Part shown: positions 45,600-55,190 of the stretch, one piece after another | Layout: each line of letters starts with the position of its first letter | How positions within the stretch are numbered: position 1 is the first letter of the stretch | DNA from: Catenovulum maritimum | GTDB lineage: Bacteria; Pseudomonadota; Gammaproteobacteria; Enterobacterales; Alteromonadaceae | Length of the DNA: 64,000 nucleotides | Assembly: GCF_001050375.1 (NCBI RefSeq) | Contig: NZ_KQ130488.1 | Coordinates: 62,001-126,000, forward strand | Direction of reading: 5' to 3' | Made by a program: the position numbers and the translations under genes | Notes under the pieces: generated by a model | The model's database searches: none | What the model was told of the DNA's origin: nothing | What the model saw: the letters and a program-made list of their open reading frames with translations, nothing else

Positions 45600-47084
45600 A
45601 TGAATCATATCAATAAGGTTGTTGTCGTTGGTGGGGGGACATCTGGTTGGATGTCTGCAGCTCTGCTCAAAAAGATATTAGGCAATACAGTAAATATAGA
45701 GTTAATTGAATCAAAAACAATCGGAATAATAGGCGTTGGTGAAGCAACTATCCCTCCTATACAAACAGTTAATGAAGTGCTAGGTATAAATGAAGCTGAA
45801 TTCATGCGGGAAACAAAGGCAAGTATAAAGCTAGCGATTAAATTCGAGAATTGGTGGCAAAAAGGACAAAGCTATTTTCACACTTTTGGCGCGCCTGGAC
45901 AGAGCTTACCTTTTTGTCATTATCATCACCTATGGACAAGAGCAGAGTCACTCGGATTAAAAACTAATTTATGGGATTATGACTTAAATTACTTAGCAGC
46001 AACTGCTGGTAAATTTGCTAAGCTTGAAACTCAAGACCCCATGTACGAAATGAAATATGCATATCATTTCGATTCAGCGCTTTATGGTCAGTTCTTACGT
46101 AAACATTCAGAAAAGTCAGGTGTTATTAGAACAGAAGGTCTAATTGAAAACGTAAATTTAAACCCAGCGACTGGTAACGTAGAAAGTTTAACCTTGACCG
46201 GAGGCGGAACTGTCACAGGCGATTTATTTATAGATTGTTCCGGTATGCGTGGCTTACTCATTAACCAAGCTTTAGGTACAGGCTTTGAAGACTGGAGTCA
46301 TTGGTTAGCGGCAGATAGGGCAATTGCAATACCATCAGAAAGAGATACCAAAACCCTCCCCTATACACGCTCTATAGCACATTCTAAGGGGTGGCAATGG
46401 AATATACCATTACAGCATAGGAACGGTAACGGAATAGTGTATTCGAGCCGTTACTGCTCTGACGATGAAGCGCAAGATACACTAATAAAGAATATCAAGA
46501 ATAAAACTTTAGCAGATCCTAATTTAATCAAGTTTAAAACGGGCAGAACCAGAAAACAGTGGAACAAAAATGTTATTGCCATCGGCCTATCTAGTGGTTT
46601 TCTAGAACCGTTAGAATCAACTAGCATTTACCTCGTACAATCTGCAATCGTTAGATTACTTAAATTCTTTCCACATAAAGGTATTCAAGCTTCATCTGTG
46701 AATGAATTTAATAATCAATCACAAAGAGAATATGAGCTTATTCGAGACTTCATAATCTTACATTACTGTGCTACCAGTAGAACTGACAGCCAATTTTGGC
46801 GGGATATGAAAGCATTAGAGTTACCGAGGAGGCTAACAGAAAAACTAGATATGTTTAAAGAAAATGGAACCTTAGTACACGATGATTTAGACGTATTTTG
46901 GGAGCCATCTTGGTTACAAGTCATGCTAGGCCAAGGCATTAAACCTATGGGTTACCATCCTTTAGCAAGCCAATATAGTCAAGCTAAACTAACAGAAATA
47001 TTTACCAATACTAGGAGGGCAAAATCAGCCCCGCTAGAGAAAATGCCATCCCATGATGAGTTTTTAAAACTTTATTTAGAATAA
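45600..47084 (+). CDS. Flavin-dependent (tryptophan-7-type) halogenase
   Basis: 494 residues. The FAD-binding G11-G-G-T-S-G16 motif opens the protein, followed by G-V-G-E-A-T-I-P-P. Lys77 in A-S-I-K-L-A-I aligns with the catalytic lysine (Lys79) of PrnA-type enzymes. W-x-W-x-I-P is present as W-Q-W-N-I-P near 265-270, and the Glu of G-F-L-E-P-L-E is near 336. All residues expected for hypohalous acid formation and transfer are intact. Family members chlorinate or brominate aromatic substrates. The substrate of the marine TonB-receptor-linked clade is not established. AAGG precedes the ATG. Confidence 0.9.
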   Translation: MNHINKVVVVGGGTSGWMSAALLKKILGNTVNIELIESKTIGIIGVGEATIPPIQTVNEVLGINEAEFMRETKASIKLAIKFENWWQKGQSYFHTFGAPGQSLPFCHYHHLWTRAESLGLKTNLWDYDLNYLAATAGKFAKLETQDPMYEMKYAYHFDSALYGQFLRKHSEKSGVIRTEGLIENVNLNPATGNVESLTLTGGGTVTGDLFIDCSGMRGLLINQALGTGFEDWSHWLAADRAIAIPSERDTKTLPYTRSIAHSKGWQWNIPLQHRNGNGIVYSSRYCSDDEAQDTLIKNIKNKTLADPNLIKFKTGRTRKQWNKNVIAIGLSSGFLEPLESTSIYLVQSAIVRLLKFFPHKGIQASSVNEFNNQSQREYELIRDFIILHYCATSRTDSQFWRDMKALELPRRLTEKLDMFKENGTLVHDDLDVFWEPSWLQVMLGQGIKPMGYHPLASQYSQAKLTEIFTNTRRAKSAPLEKMPSHDEFLKLYLE

Positions 47085-47167
47085 TCTCACCAACTATAGA
47101 TCTAAAATAACTTCTAGTTAAGTAGGCTTATATTATAGCCTGCTTAACCATTATAGCCGGCAAGCTC

Positions 47168-47416
47168 CTATTCTTTAATCTCTTTAATTGAGACTATTTC
47201 ACTAAAGCCCATGCGTTCAAATTCTTTTTGACGAAAGTTTTTGATCGCAGATTTATCTTTCGCTGTCATGTGCACTTGCTCTTCCATCTGCAAAAATTTT
47301 GTCAAATCAATCTTCTCTGCAGCAGCAATTGCTTCATAAATATCCCTGTGCTTGTCATAAGAAAAATTAATCTCTTTCGCAACGTTTTTAAATTTATAGC
47401 TTACTCTACGCGCCAT
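47168..47416 (-). CDS. DUF2960-like small protein
   Basis: 82 residues from the ATG at 47416, which has GGGAG about 7 bp upstream; an in-frame TTG four codons earlier is less likely. Recognisable patterns are F-S-Y-D-K-H-R-D-I-Y-E-A and the acidic F-L-Q-M-E-E-Q-V. From memory it matches DUF2960, small proteins of Vibrio and Shewanella with no known function. It has no signal peptide and is basic overall. It stands between the halogenase (convergent) and the tRNA-Lys genes. Confidence 0.6.
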   Translation of the reverse strand: MARRVSYKFKNVAKEINFSYDKHRDIYEAIAAAEKIDLTKFLQMEEQVHMTAKDKSAIKNFRQKEFERMGFSEIVSIKEIKE

Positions 47417-47554
47417 AGTAGCTCCCAAAGAAAAATAGAGGTAGATAACTCAAAGTGTAATTAATCTAGCATACAAGCCTTACAGGCAGCTAGGTATAAG
47501 AATAAGTTAATAAATAATGTTTATGAGGATAAATCAATCTGAGGATATTTAAAG

Positions 47555-47630
47555 TGGTGGGTCATGCTGGATTCGAACCAGCGACCAATTGATTAAAAGT
47601 CAACTGCTCTACCAACTGAGCTAATGACCC
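47555..47630 (-). tRNA. tRNA-Lys (UUU), third copy in the transcript
   Basis: 76 nt including encoded CCA. The acceptor GGGTCAT pairs with ATGACCC, the anticodon loop is CTTTTAA with TTT anticodon, and the T arm is GGTTCGAATCC. It is identical to the other two copies. The flanks TTTAAAG and CTTTAAA can extend the acceptor helix. Confidence 0.98.
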
Positions 47631-47661
47631 ACTTTAAAATTGGATGGCGACTATATGTAAG

Positions 47662-47737
47662 TGGTGGGTCATGCTGGATTCGAACCAGCGACCAATTGAT
47701 TAAAAGTCAACTGCTCTACCAACTGAGCTAATGACCC
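47662..47737 (-). tRNA. tRNA-Lys (UUU), second copy in the transcript
   Basis: 76 nt, identical to its neighbours, CCA encoded, TTT anticodon. It lies 31 bp from the copy at 47555 and 24 bp from the copy at 47762. The leader TATGTAA is complementary to the trailer TTACATA. Confidence 0.98.
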
Positions 47738-47761
47738 TTACATAAGTCTGATTGATAAAAG

Positions 47762-47837
47762 TGGTGGGTCATGCTGGATTCGAACCAGCGACCAATTGAT
47801 TAAAAGTCAACTGCTCTACCAACTGAGCTAATGACCC
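47762..47837 (-). tRNA. tRNA-Lys (UUU), first copy in the transcript
   Basis: 76 nt, identical to the other copies, and nearest the stable-RNA promoter at 47901-47928. The leader GATTGATAAAG pairs with the trailer CTTTTATCAATC with a single bulged T. In E. coli a lysT cluster also lies next to cpoB (ybgF), so the location is conserved. Confidence 0.98.
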
Positions 47838-47900
47838 ACTTTATCAATCTTGTTAGCATTCGCTCAAACTTTCTTTCCGACCGCTTGCTAACGGAGGCGT

Positions 47901-47928
47901 ATAATACTGATATGTTTGGCGAACGCAA
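47901..47928 (-). promoter_or_regulatory. Promoter of the tRNA-Lys operon
   Basis: On the minus strand: TTGCGT (-35), a 16-bp spacer, TATTAT (-10), then ACGCCTCC. The GC-rich discriminator is typical of stringently controlled tRNA promoters. Confidence 0.75.
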
Positions 47929-48014
47929 CAAAAATTTCATTTTTTTTTACGAAATAAATGAAATAAAACAAAACGATTATTAAACAAACTTTTATTGATT
48001 AATAATAGAACAAA

Positions 48015-48794
48015 TTACAGTTCGAGTAATCTTTGCTTAGCTAATTTAGCTGCTGTTGAATCTGGATATTCCGAAACAACTTGTTCAAATCTAACTTTAG
48101 CTTCTGCCAAATTAGATAATTTTTGCGCAACTAAACCTAATTTAAATAAAGAATCCGGTCTTTTATTTGATTCGGTGTGCATATCGACAACAGTCAGAAA
48201 GTTTTTAGCTGCAGATTTAAACTCACCTTTAGTGAAAAGTAACTGACCTAACCAATAATGTGCATTGGGTTGATAGCTAGATTCAGGGTATTTATTAATA
48301 AAAGCCTGAAATTCAGGTATCGCTTGTTCGTAGCGTTTATCTTTTAAAACTAAATTAACTGCTTTGTCGTAAGCTTGATTCTCATCTAAGCTCGCTTGCT
48401 GAGTCGCAGGAGCGACCTGAAGACCAGAAACGGATGTATTAGCATTAGGAGATAACATAGGTAAACTAGGTGCTGCCTGCGCATCTCTAAGCGCCATCAT
48501 TTTTTTGGTTGATTCATTTAATTTATCAAGTTCTTGATACAACTCTCGTTGCCTTTCAAGAATTTGAGAAAGTTTATAATTATGCTCCTCAGAGATACCT
48601 CTAAGTTCGCTTAATTCGTTTTGTAATGAATCTATATCTTGCGATAAATTAACTTGAGCTTGACCACGTGCATTGATGATACGCTCCATAGTATCCAACC
48701 TTTCGGTTAAAGAAACTTGGCGTTCAGCAAATGCATTAGGGGTTACAACCGCAACCCCTAAAGATAATACAAGCAATTTTACTAGCTTGGTCAT
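48015..48794 (-). CDS. cpoB: Cell division coordinator CpoB (YbgF)
   Basis: 259 residues. A signal peptide is cleaved after N-A-F-A (about residue 23). An N-terminal coiled coil (about 30-95) forms the trimer, a linker follows, and three TPR-like repeats fill the last 130 residues (Y-x-x-A-I-P-E-F, Y-W-L-G-Q-L-L-F and so on). CpoB links PBP1B activity to Tol-driven outer-membrane constriction in the periplasm. It starts 19 bp after pal in the tol-pal operon. Confidence 0.94.
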   Translation of the reverse strand: MTKLVKLLVLSLGVAVVTPNAFAERQVSLTERLDTMERIINARGQAQVNLSQDIDSLQNELSELRGISEEHNYKLSQILERQRELYQELDKLNESTKKMMALRDAQAAPSLPMLSPNANTSVSGLQVAPATQQASLDENQAYDKAVNLVLKDKRYEQAIPEFQAFINKYPESSYQPNAHYWLGQLLFTKGEFKSAAKNFLTVVDMHTESNKRPDSLFKLGLVAQKLSNLAEAKVRFEQVVSEYPDSTAAKLAKQRLLEL

Positions 48795-48813
48795 ATAAAA
48801 CTCGATTGATTGA

Positions 48814-49374
48814 TTAGTAAACTAATACAGCTCTACGGTTTTTTGCAAAGCCTGCTTCAGTGCGTGACTTATCTAATGCTTTTTCTTCACCGTAACTTAC
48901 AGTAGAGATTTGAGATGCTAAAACACCGTGATTTTGTAAGTGCTTAGCAACAGACTTAGCTCGACGCTCACCTAATGCAATGTTGTACTCAGGCGTACCA
49001 CGCTCATCACAGTGGCCTTCAATAACGACTTTAACACTTGGGTTTTTAGTTAGGTATGTCGCGTGAGCTTGTAACACTTCAAAGTATTTACCTTGAATGT
49101 TTGATTCGTCAAAATCAAAGAAAATTGTGCTAGTTTTTAATAAAGCTTTTTGCTTCATTTTTTCTTGCTCAATTTCGATTTGACGCTTTTGCTCTAAAGT
49201 TGAAACCTCAACGCCACCATTTGCAGTGCCGTTTGAAGCAACACCACCGCTTGTCGTTGCTGTATCAGCCGCATTTGTAGCAATAGACTCATCTTCACCA
49301 GTAGTAGTTGAACAAGCTGCTGTAAATAGCGGTAATACAATCATTAGGCATTTTGCAATTTTAGTTGGTTGCAT
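48814..49374 (-). CDS. pal: Peptidoglycan-associated lipoprotein Pal
   Basis: 186 residues. A lipoprotein signal peptide has its lipobox cysteine in F-T-A-A-C (about residue 21), followed by a flexible Thr/Ser/Gly-rich linker and an OmpA-like domain. That domain contains F-D-F-D, V-x-I-E-G-H-C-D-E-R-G-T and N-x-x-L-G-E-R-R-A, which bind meso-diaminopimelate of peptidoglycan. Pal anchors the outer membrane to the wall and binds TolB. The 144-bp gap to tolB may carry its own promoter. Confidence 0.97.
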   Translation of the reverse strand: MQPTKIAKCLMIVLPLFTAACSTTTGEDESIATNAADTATTSGGVASNGTANGGVEVSTLEQKRQIEIEQEKMKQKALLKTSTIFFDFDESNIQGKYFEVLQAHATYLTKNPSVKVVIEGHCDERGTPEYNIALGERRAKSVAKHLQNHGVLASQISTVSYGEEKALDKSRTEAGFAKNRRAVLVY

Positions 49375-49423
49375 GTTGTTTTCCTTATAATTGGTAAGTT
49401 ATATTTTTAAAGTTAAAAGCCAT

Positions 49424-49453
49424 TTTATATAAAGGTTTAGCGCTAAAAACCAA
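49424..49453 (-). promoter_or_regulatory. Possible pal promoter
   Basis: On the minus strand, TTGGTT, an 18-bp spacer and TATAAA lie about 50 bp before the pal start. The spacer contains the palindrome TAGCGCTA. A separate pal promoter within the tol operon would fit, but the match is modest. Confidence 0.35.
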
Positions 49454-49518
49454 ACAAAATGTTATTTTTGATGGTTTTATACACTAAATGACCTAAATAT
49501 GAAAATAAAGTGTAATTT

Positions 49519-50865
49519 TTATTCTAAATAGGGTGACCAAGATGGTGATTTCACCTGTCCTACCCCTGAAGGTAATCGGGCTTTAAAGCGTCCATCAACA
49601 GATACTAAAGCAAGTACCTGATTTTGACCATGTAATGTACTATAAATTATCATATTTCCATTTGGAGATATACTAGGAGATTCATCCAAATAAGTTTTCG
49701 TTAATACACTCATTGTACCCGAACGAATATCTTGCCGAGCAATATGATATTTACCACGTGTTCGGTTGACAATAATCAAGCTTTCACCATCTGTCGTGAA
49801 AGAACCACCTAGGTTCATTTCACCTGTAAAAGTTAAACGTCGAGTTTTTCCTGTATTCACATCAATTCGATACAACTGAGGTTTACCACCTCGTTCAGAA
49901 GTAATCACAAGAGACTGTCCATCTGGCGCCCAGCTTGGCTCAGTGTCTATGGTTCTGTTATTCGTTAAACGTGTTAATTGGCGGGTTAGTAAGTCCATTA
50001 AATAAATTTCTGGATTACCATCTTTAGACAACACCATAGCGAGCTTAGAGCCGTCTGGCGACCAAGAAGGCGCACCATTAATACCTGGATAAGATGCAAT
50101 CATTTCGCGACGACCAGTATAAAGATCGTGAACAAATATTTGAGCTTGGCGATTTTCAAATGTGACATAAGCCAGTTTAGTTGCATCAGGTGACCAAGAC
50201 GGTGACATTAAAGGCTCTGAACTACGTACAATTTCGGTTTCGTTATAACCATCATAATCAGCGACAACTAACTGATAAGGTAAAGGTGCGTCATCGTTAA
50301 CTAACACATAAGCAATCTTGGTTTGAAAAGCGCCTTTAATCCCTGTTAAAGTTTCGAATACTCTATCGCTGATTGAATGCGCAGCTCGCCTAAAGTCACC
50401 TTCTTCAACTTGAAATGGCTTACTTGCAAACACAATATAGTCATTACTCTCAACCAATTCGCCATTGCTTAACATTTGAGTTGCGCCACCGGTAATCTGG
50501 CCACGTATCACATCAACAATTTGATAAGAGATAGCAAACAAGCCAGGTCTAACATCTCTAACCTGTCCCATGACTAGAGTATCAATATTTTGTTCTGCCC
50601 ATTTGGTAAAATCTATTTCATTAATAGTTTTAGGTATTTGTGGCATTTCAAATTCTGATTTTGGCTGAAACTTGCCACTTCGACCTAAGTCAGAGCCAAT
50701 AACATTGGCGACATTCAATGGAACAGTTTGAAAACCATTATATTCAAATGGCACAACCGCAATTGGTTTAGCACCACTAACCCCTTCAGTAATGAAAATT
50801 TCAATCGCCGCAAAGGACGGCTTTATAAGCAAGAGTGTAAAAAGCAGGGATAAAAATATTCTCAT
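49519..50865 (-). CDS. tolB: Tol-Pal system protein TolB
   Basis: 448 residues with a signal peptide (cleavage near S-F-A-A), an N-terminal alpha/beta domain and a six-bladed WD40-like propeller marked by repeated P-S-W-S-P-D-G segments. TolB is the periplasmic partner that binds Pal and TolA and helps relocate Pal to the septum. The gene starts 31 bp after tolA. Confidence 0.97.
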   Translation of the reverse strand: MRIFLSLLFTLLLIKPSFAAIEIFITEGVSGAKPIAVVPFEYNGFQTVPLNVANVIGSDLGRSGKFQPKSEFEMPQIPKTINEIDFTKWAEQNIDTLVMGQVRDVRPGLFAISYQIVDVIRGQITGGATQMLSNGELVESNDYIVFASKPFQVEEGDFRRAAHSISDRVFETLTGIKGAFQTKIAYVLVNDDAPLPYQLVVADYDGYNETEIVRSSEPLMSPSWSPDATKLAYVTFENRQAQIFVHDLYTGRREMIASYPGINGAPSWSPDGSKLAMVLSKDGNPEIYLMDLLTRQLTRLTNNRTIDTEPSWAPDGQSLVITSERGGKPQLYRIDVNTGKTRRLTFTGEMNLGGSFTTDGESLIIVNRTRGKYHIARQDIRSGTMSVLTKTYLDESPSISPNGNMIIYSTLHGQNQVLALVSVDGRFKARLPSGVGQVKSPSWSPYLE

Positions 50866-50896
50866 TAATTTTCTCTATATCTCTTTGATATTTAAT

Positions 50897-51847
50897 TTAT
50901 TCACCAAAATTAAGAATAATATCTCTTAATTTTGCGGTTACATCAGCTTCTTTTGAAACTGGAACTTGATAAGTTTTATTAATCGCCTTATCAACTTCTT
51001 TACAAGTTACTGCGTTACCAGACAAAATTTTGGTTGAGATAACGACGCCACTTTGTGAAATTCGAATTTGAACCCGACAAGCAGTACCTGCAACAACAAA
51101 ATCTTGATTAATATTTACTTGAATCGCAGATTTAATCATAGCTGTGTACTTTTCAACTTCTGTCATCACGTATTGTTGACGCTGTTGATTTCGCGCAGCT
51201 TGTTCAGCTTCCATTTGAGCTCGCATTTGACGCTCTAATTCTGCTTGCTCGGCTGCTTCTTTCGCTTTACGTTTACGTTCTTCTTCCGCTTTCTTCGCCG
51301 CTTCTTCGGCTTTGCGTTTCTCTTCAGCTTTACGTTTTAATTCTTCTTCAATTTGTTTCGCTTTATCTTTCGCTTTTTTAGCTTCATCTTCAGCTTTTCG
51401 CTTTAAAGCATTTTGTTCTTCAGCTTGTTTTTTCAGCTCTTTAGCTCGGTTAGATTCTTGAATTTGTTTTTGTTTTGCAGCTTTAGCATCGGCTTCGGCT
51501 TTACGTTTTTGCTTCTCTAGCTGCTTTATATCTTGCTTGTCTTTTTGCAATTTGTTTTCTGCTGCTCGAGCTCGACGCTCTAAATCTGCGACCCGCTTTG
51601 CTTCGGCTGCTTCTGCTGCCGCTTTTTTAGCTGCCAATTTTTTAACTTGTTTTTCTAATGCCGATTTATCAACAGATACGGCATGCACTAAATCTGGTTT
51701 AGTTTTATGCTCGCTATTTGGGCTCGGGTTACTATGCTCCTTTTGTTCTTTAACTGGTGTTTTGAACTCAAAACTAAATACCAAAACGATACCTAAAAGA
51801 AGATGTAAAAAGATCGAGGCTATCAGTGCTATTGGATATAAATTCAT
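50897..51847 (-). CDS. tolA: Tol-Pal system protein TolA
   Basis: 316 residues from the ATG at 51847, which has GAGGA 5 bp upstream; an in-frame TTG at 51859 would overlap tolR. One N-terminal membrane span carries S11-x-x-x-H15, the motif that contacts TolQR. A long Lys/Ala/Glu helix (about 60-215) reaches across the periplasm, followed by a C-terminal domain with one conserved Cys pair. TolA transmits proton-motive force from TolQR to TolB-Pal. Confidence 0.95.
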   Translation of the reverse strand: MNLYPIALIASIFLHLLLGIVLVFSFEFKTPVKEQKEHSNPSPNSEHKTKPDLVHAVSVDKSALEKQVKKLAAKKAAAEAAEAKRVADLERRARAAENKLQKDKQDIKQLEKQKRKAEADAKAAKQKQIQESNRAKELKKQAEEQNALKRKAEDEAKKAKDKAKQIEEELKRKAEEKRKAEEAAKKAEEERKRKAKEAAEQAELERQMRAQMEAEQAARNQQRQQYVMTEVEKYTAMIKSAIQVNINQDFVVAGTACRVQIRISQSGVVISTKILSGNAVTCKEVDKAINKTYQVPVSKEADVTAKLRDIILNFGE

Positions 51848-51848
51848 T

Positions 51849-52271
51849 TTATTCCTCAACTGGATCTGTCATTAAGCCAACAGATTCCACACCTTGCTTT
51901 TGTAATAACACCATCAAATTTACCACAACATCATAGGTGACAGTGGCGTCCCCTTCGACCATAACAGGTCGGTCAGGCTCTACTTTGATGTAAGCTCCAA
52001 CTAATGCAGCTAAATCACCAGGAGACATAGGTCCATCTTTACTAGAGCCGTCAGTGACAAAATACTCATAATCAGAGTTAACCGAAACCACAATAGGTGG
52101 CTTACTGTCTTCCGCTAATGGATTGGCTTCAGCTTTAGGCAGGTCAACATTGACCCCTGCAGTAATCAAAGGTGCTGTCACCATAAAGATAATCAGCAGC
52201 ACCAACATAACATCTATGTATGGTACAACATTAATTTCAGCAACAGGACGGCGTCTTTTGCGTTGAAACAT
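51849..52271 (-). CDS. tolR: Tol-Pal system protein TolR
   Basis: 140 residues: a basic N-terminus, one membrane span with the proton-conducting Asp20 (equivalent to E. coli Asp23), and a periplasmic ExbD/TolR domain. TolR with TolQ forms the ion channel driving TolA. Its stop codon is separated from the chosen tolA start by a single base, and it starts 6 bp after tolQ. Confidence 0.97.
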   Translation of the reverse strand: MFQRKRRRPVAEINVVPYIDVMLVLLIIFMVTAPLITAGVNVDLPKAEANPLAEDSKPPIVVSVNSDYEYFVTDGSSKDGPMSPGDLAALVGAYIKVEPDRPVMVEGDATVTYDVVVNLMVLLQKQGVESVGLMTDPVEE

Positions 52272-52277
52272 TTAAGC

Positions 52278-52979
52278 TTAAGCTCCCTGCTTCTCTGTAG
52301 CACTAGCAGATAAAGCTTGGCGATGTAAAATTGACGAAAACTCTTCAATAAAATTGATATAACTGTTTTCTAATTTTTCAACCTTATGCGAAAAACGGTT
52401 ATATGCAATGACGGCAGGAATGGCGGCAAATAAGCCCATAGCAGTCGCAATCAGTGCTTCCGCTATGCCTGGTGCAACCATAGCTAAGGTAGCTTGTTTC
52501 ACTTCGCCTAAGGCGATGAAGGCATTCATAATCCCCCATACTGTTCCAAATAAACCTATGTAAGGGCTGATAGAACCAACGGTCGCTAAAAAAGGTAAAT
52601 TTGTTTCGAGTTTATCAACTTCTCTAGATAAGCTCACGCGCATTGCTCTGTGAGTTGCATCCATCAAACCTTGAACGCTGCCATGATTCCCCTTACGAAA
52701 ACGAGCAAACTCTTTAAAACCTGCTTTAAATAAGCTTTCTACACCTGTTAATGCTTCTTGTTTATGGGTAATTTCATGATACAAACTACTTAACTCGACT
52801 CCAGACCAAAATTTGTCTTCAAACTCGCGGGCCGTTTTAAGGGCGTTAGATAAAATGGCTTTGCGTTGAAAAATCATTGCCCAAGAGACTAAAGAGGCAA
52901 GTAATAGAGTCACCATTACAGCTTGAACTAATAAGCTCGCTTCTAGAAATAGACCAAAAAAAGTAATGTCAGCAGACAC
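52278..52979 (-). CDS. tolQ: Tol-Pal system protein TolQ
   Basis: 233 residues from a GTG at 52979 with GGGGA upstream; an in-frame TTG at 52994 would add five residues. Three membrane spans of the MotA/TolQ/ExbB family are visible, with [14 protein letters not shown] in the third and [18 protein letters not shown] in the second. TolQ is the pentameric part of the motor. The end of ybgC overlaps its start by 11 bp. Confidence 0.94.
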   Translation of the reverse strand: MSADITFFGLFLEASLLVQAVMVTLLLASLVSWAMIFQRKAILSNALKTAREFEDKFWSGVELSSLYHEITHKQEALTGVESLFKAGFKEFARFRKGNHGSVQGLMDATHRAMRVSLSREVDKLETNLPFLATVGSISPYIGLFGTVWGIMNAFIALGEVKQATLAMVAPGIAEALIATAMGLFAAIPAVIAYNRFSHKVEKLENSYINFIEEFSSILHRQALSASATEKQGA

Positions 52980-53373
52980 GTTGAAATTCCCCAAAAATTG
53001 GTTGCGGTATTCTTACCGGTTTTAGATTTTTTAAATCGATAAATGCGATTTCAATTTCAGCTTTATTTATCGTGTTGTTCTCATATTCAATCCATTGTTT
53101 GAAAGTTAAACTAGCGCGTTTTAACTGACAAATCTGGCTGCATATCTCTAACCTTTGGTTAAATTTAGCCGCTCTAACATTATCCATATTTAAACGTTTT
53201 ACTACAAAACCAAACCCATCCGATAAACTTTGGTCTTGTTCGACACCTAAATGAGATAAAAATTCCGTTCTTGCTCTTTCATAGTATTTTAAATAGTTTG
53301 CATGGTAAACAATGCCACCTGCATCCGTATCTTCGTAATATACTCGAATTGAGTGTCTAAATATTTGTGTCAT
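52969..53373 (-). CDS. ybgC: Acyl-CoA thioesterase YbgC
   Basis: 134 residues, the E. coli length, hot-dog fold. The 4-hydroxybenzoyl-CoA-thioesterase-type motif [15 protein letters not shown] (about 14-28) holds the catalytic Asp. YbgC cleaves acyl-CoA esters and is encoded first in the tol-pal operon; its link to Tol function is unclear. It overlaps the tolQ start. Confidence 0.95.
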   Translation of the reverse strand: MTQIFRHSIRVYYEDTDAGGIVYHANYLKYYERARTEFLSHLGVEQDQSLSDGFGFVVKRLNMDNVRAAKFNQRLEICSQICQLKRASLTFKQWIEYENNTINKAEIEIAFIDLKNLKPVRIPQPIFGEFQRVC

Positions 53374-53491
53374 ATTAAATCACTGCTGGTAGGTTAAATC
53401 TAGAGCTAGATGCCATCTTGTTAGCAAAATTATCGTAAAGGTCAAATAAATATTAAAATTTATAACCCAAAAACACTATTTTTAACTATTC

Positions 53492-53525
53492 AATAGAGAA
53501 AATAAGCAATCCTCTTTTCTCTATT
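53492..53525 (-). terminator. Hairpin after ruvB
   Basis: A perfect 11-bp AT-rich stem (AATAGAGAAAA / TTTTCTCTATT) with a 12-base loop, beginning 6 bp past the ruvB stop. No extended T tract follows on the minus strand. Confidence 0.5.
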
Positions 53526-53530
53526 AAAAA

Positions 53531-54535
53531 TTATTCTTTAATTTTCAAGCCTAAATGTAAATAAGCCCTCTGACTGGCAATTCGACCTCTTGGGGTGCGC
53601 TGAATAAAACCTTGTTGGATTAGAAAAGGTTCAATGACATCTTCTATTGTTTCTTTTTCTTCTCCTATGGCTGCCGCTAAGTTGTCTAGTCCGACAGGGC
53701 CGCCATCAAATTTATCGACTATAGCTTCAAGGAGTTTTCTATCCATATAATCGAAACCTTTGGTATCTACATCTAGCAAATCTAATGCAGCAGCGACAAT
53801 GCTTTGTTCAGCTCGACCATCCGCTTTGACATCAGCGTAATCTCTCACTCGACGCAATAATCTATTTGCTATTCTAGGCGTCCCTCGCGAGCGTCTTGCC
53901 ACTTCTAGGGCACCTTGTTCACTTAATTGCATGTTCATATGAGAAGCTGAACGACCAACAATTTTTTGCAACTCTTCAACCGAATAGAATTCAAGTCTTT
54001 GTACTATCCCGAATCTATCTCTTAACGGTGAAGTGAGTGACCCCGCTCTAGTGGTTGCGCCAATTAAAGTAAATGGCGGTAAATCGAGTTTAATTGAGCG
54101 GGCTGCAGGGCCTTCACCTATCATAATATCAAGCTGATAATCTTCCATTGCTGGATAGAGTATTTCTTCAACAACAGGGCTTAAACGATGGATTTCATCT
54201 ATAAATAAAATGTCGTTTTCTTCAAGGTTTGTCAGTAGCGCTGCCAGATCACCTGCTTTTTCTAATACAGGGCCTGAAGTGGTTTTTATCCCTACATTCA
54301 TTTCATTGGCAATAATACGAGATAAAGTTGTTTTACCGAGTCCAGGCGGGCCAAATATTAGTACGTGGTCAAGTGCATCTTCACGTTTAAGCGCAGCTTC
54401 AATTGCAATTTCCATTTGTTCAACAACATGTTTTTGTCCGGTATAGTCGGCTAGTTGTTGAGGACGTATCGCTCTGTCTACTATTTCATCATCGTGCGTT
54501 GCACCCGCACTAATTAATCTGTCGGCTTCAATCAT
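53531..54535 (-). CDS. ruvB: Holliday junction helicase RuvB
   Basis: 334 residues. Walker A G62-P-P-G-L-G-K-T-T70, Walker [10 protein letters not shown], sensor motif G-A-T-T-R-A-G and the C-terminal winged helix (R-T-P-R-G-R) are all present. RuvB is the AAA+ hexamer that drives branch migration with RuvA. It starts 5 bp after ruvA. Confidence 0.98.
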   Translation of the reverse strand: MIEADRLISAGATHDDEIVDRAIRPQQLADYTGQKHVVEQMEIAIEAALKREDALDHVLIFGPPGLGKTTLSRIIANEMNVGIKTTSGPVLEKAGDLAALLTNLEENDILFIDEIHRLSPVVEEILYPAMEDYQLDIMIGEGPAARSIKLDLPPFTLIGATTRAGSLTSPLRDRFGIVQRLEFYSVEELQKIVGRSASHMNMQLSEQGALEVARRSRGTPRIANRLLRRVRDYADVKADGRAEQSIVAAALDLLDVDTKGFDYMDRKLLEAIVDKFDGGPVGLDNLAAAIGEEKETIEDVIEPFLIQQGFIQRTPRGRIASQRAYLHLGLKIKE

Positions 54536-54540
54536 ATTAT

Positions 54541-55161
54541 TTACAACATGCTCTTAAGGGCGAGTTTGATAATTTCTTCGCTGTTCATACCTTCTTTAGC
54601 CACCCGCTTAACCGAAGTTTCAGCTTGATTAGCTTTATACCCTAATGCCATAAGCGCATCAACTGCATCATTTTTAGCGTGATTAGGATTAACTTGGCTG
54701 CTAGTGATTAAATCAACAGGGGCAGCATCTGTCGCTGGCGTCGGATTCATATCCTGCCATTTAGCCAATCTGTCTTTCATTTCCAGTAAAAGCCGCTCTG
54801 CGGTTTTTTTGCCAACGCCAGGGATTTTAACCAGTGTCGTCACGTCAGATTGATTCACTGTCCAAACAAATTGCTGGGCTGACATAGCGGATAAAATAGC
54901 AAGAGCAAGTTTAGGCCCAACACCATTAGCTTTTAGTAACTCTCTAAATAAATCTCTTTCGTAACGAGAATGGAAGCCATATAAAGCTTGGGCATCCTCT
55001 CTAAATACTTGATGAATAAAAATGGTCGCGTTTTGTTCTAGCTCTGGCAACTGATAAAAACTCGTCATTGGTAAATTTATTTCGTAGCCGACACCTTGTA
55101 CGTCTAAAACGCATTCAGGTGGGATTTTTTCAACTATTTTTCCAGTTAATCTAGATATCAT
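54541..55161 (-). CDS. ruvA: Holliday junction DNA-binding protein RuvA
   Basis: 206 residues: an N-terminal OB fold ([12 protein letters not shown]), two helix-hairpin-helix motifs (A-N-G-V-G-P-K-L-A and [11 protein letters not shown]), a linker and a C-terminal UBA-like domain that contacts RuvB. It binds four-way junctions as a tetramer. It lies 29 bp after ruvC. Confidence 0.98.
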   Translation of the reverse strand: MISRLTGKIVEKIPPECVLDVQGVGYEINLPMTSFYQLPELEQNATIFIHQVFREDAQALYGFHSRYERDLFRELLKANGVGPKLALAILSAMSAQQFVWTVNQSDVTTLVKIPGVGKKTAERLLLEMKDRLAKWQDMNPTPATDAAPVDLITSSQVNPNHAKNDAVDALMALGYKANQAETSVKRVAKEGMNSEEIIKLALKSML

Positions 55162-55190
55162 ATTTAATTCCTACAACCGATTTTTATCAT

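Noticed and set aside
47555-47837. Three identical 76-bp units with 24-31-bp spacers, at first glance like a short CRISPR array
   Set aside because: Each unit folds as a complete tRNA-Lys with encoded CCA and TTT anticodon; there are no cas genes.
51537-51875. 112-codon plus-strand frame opposite tolA
   Set aside because: It arises from the repetitive Lys/Ala/Glu codons of tolA read in antisense.
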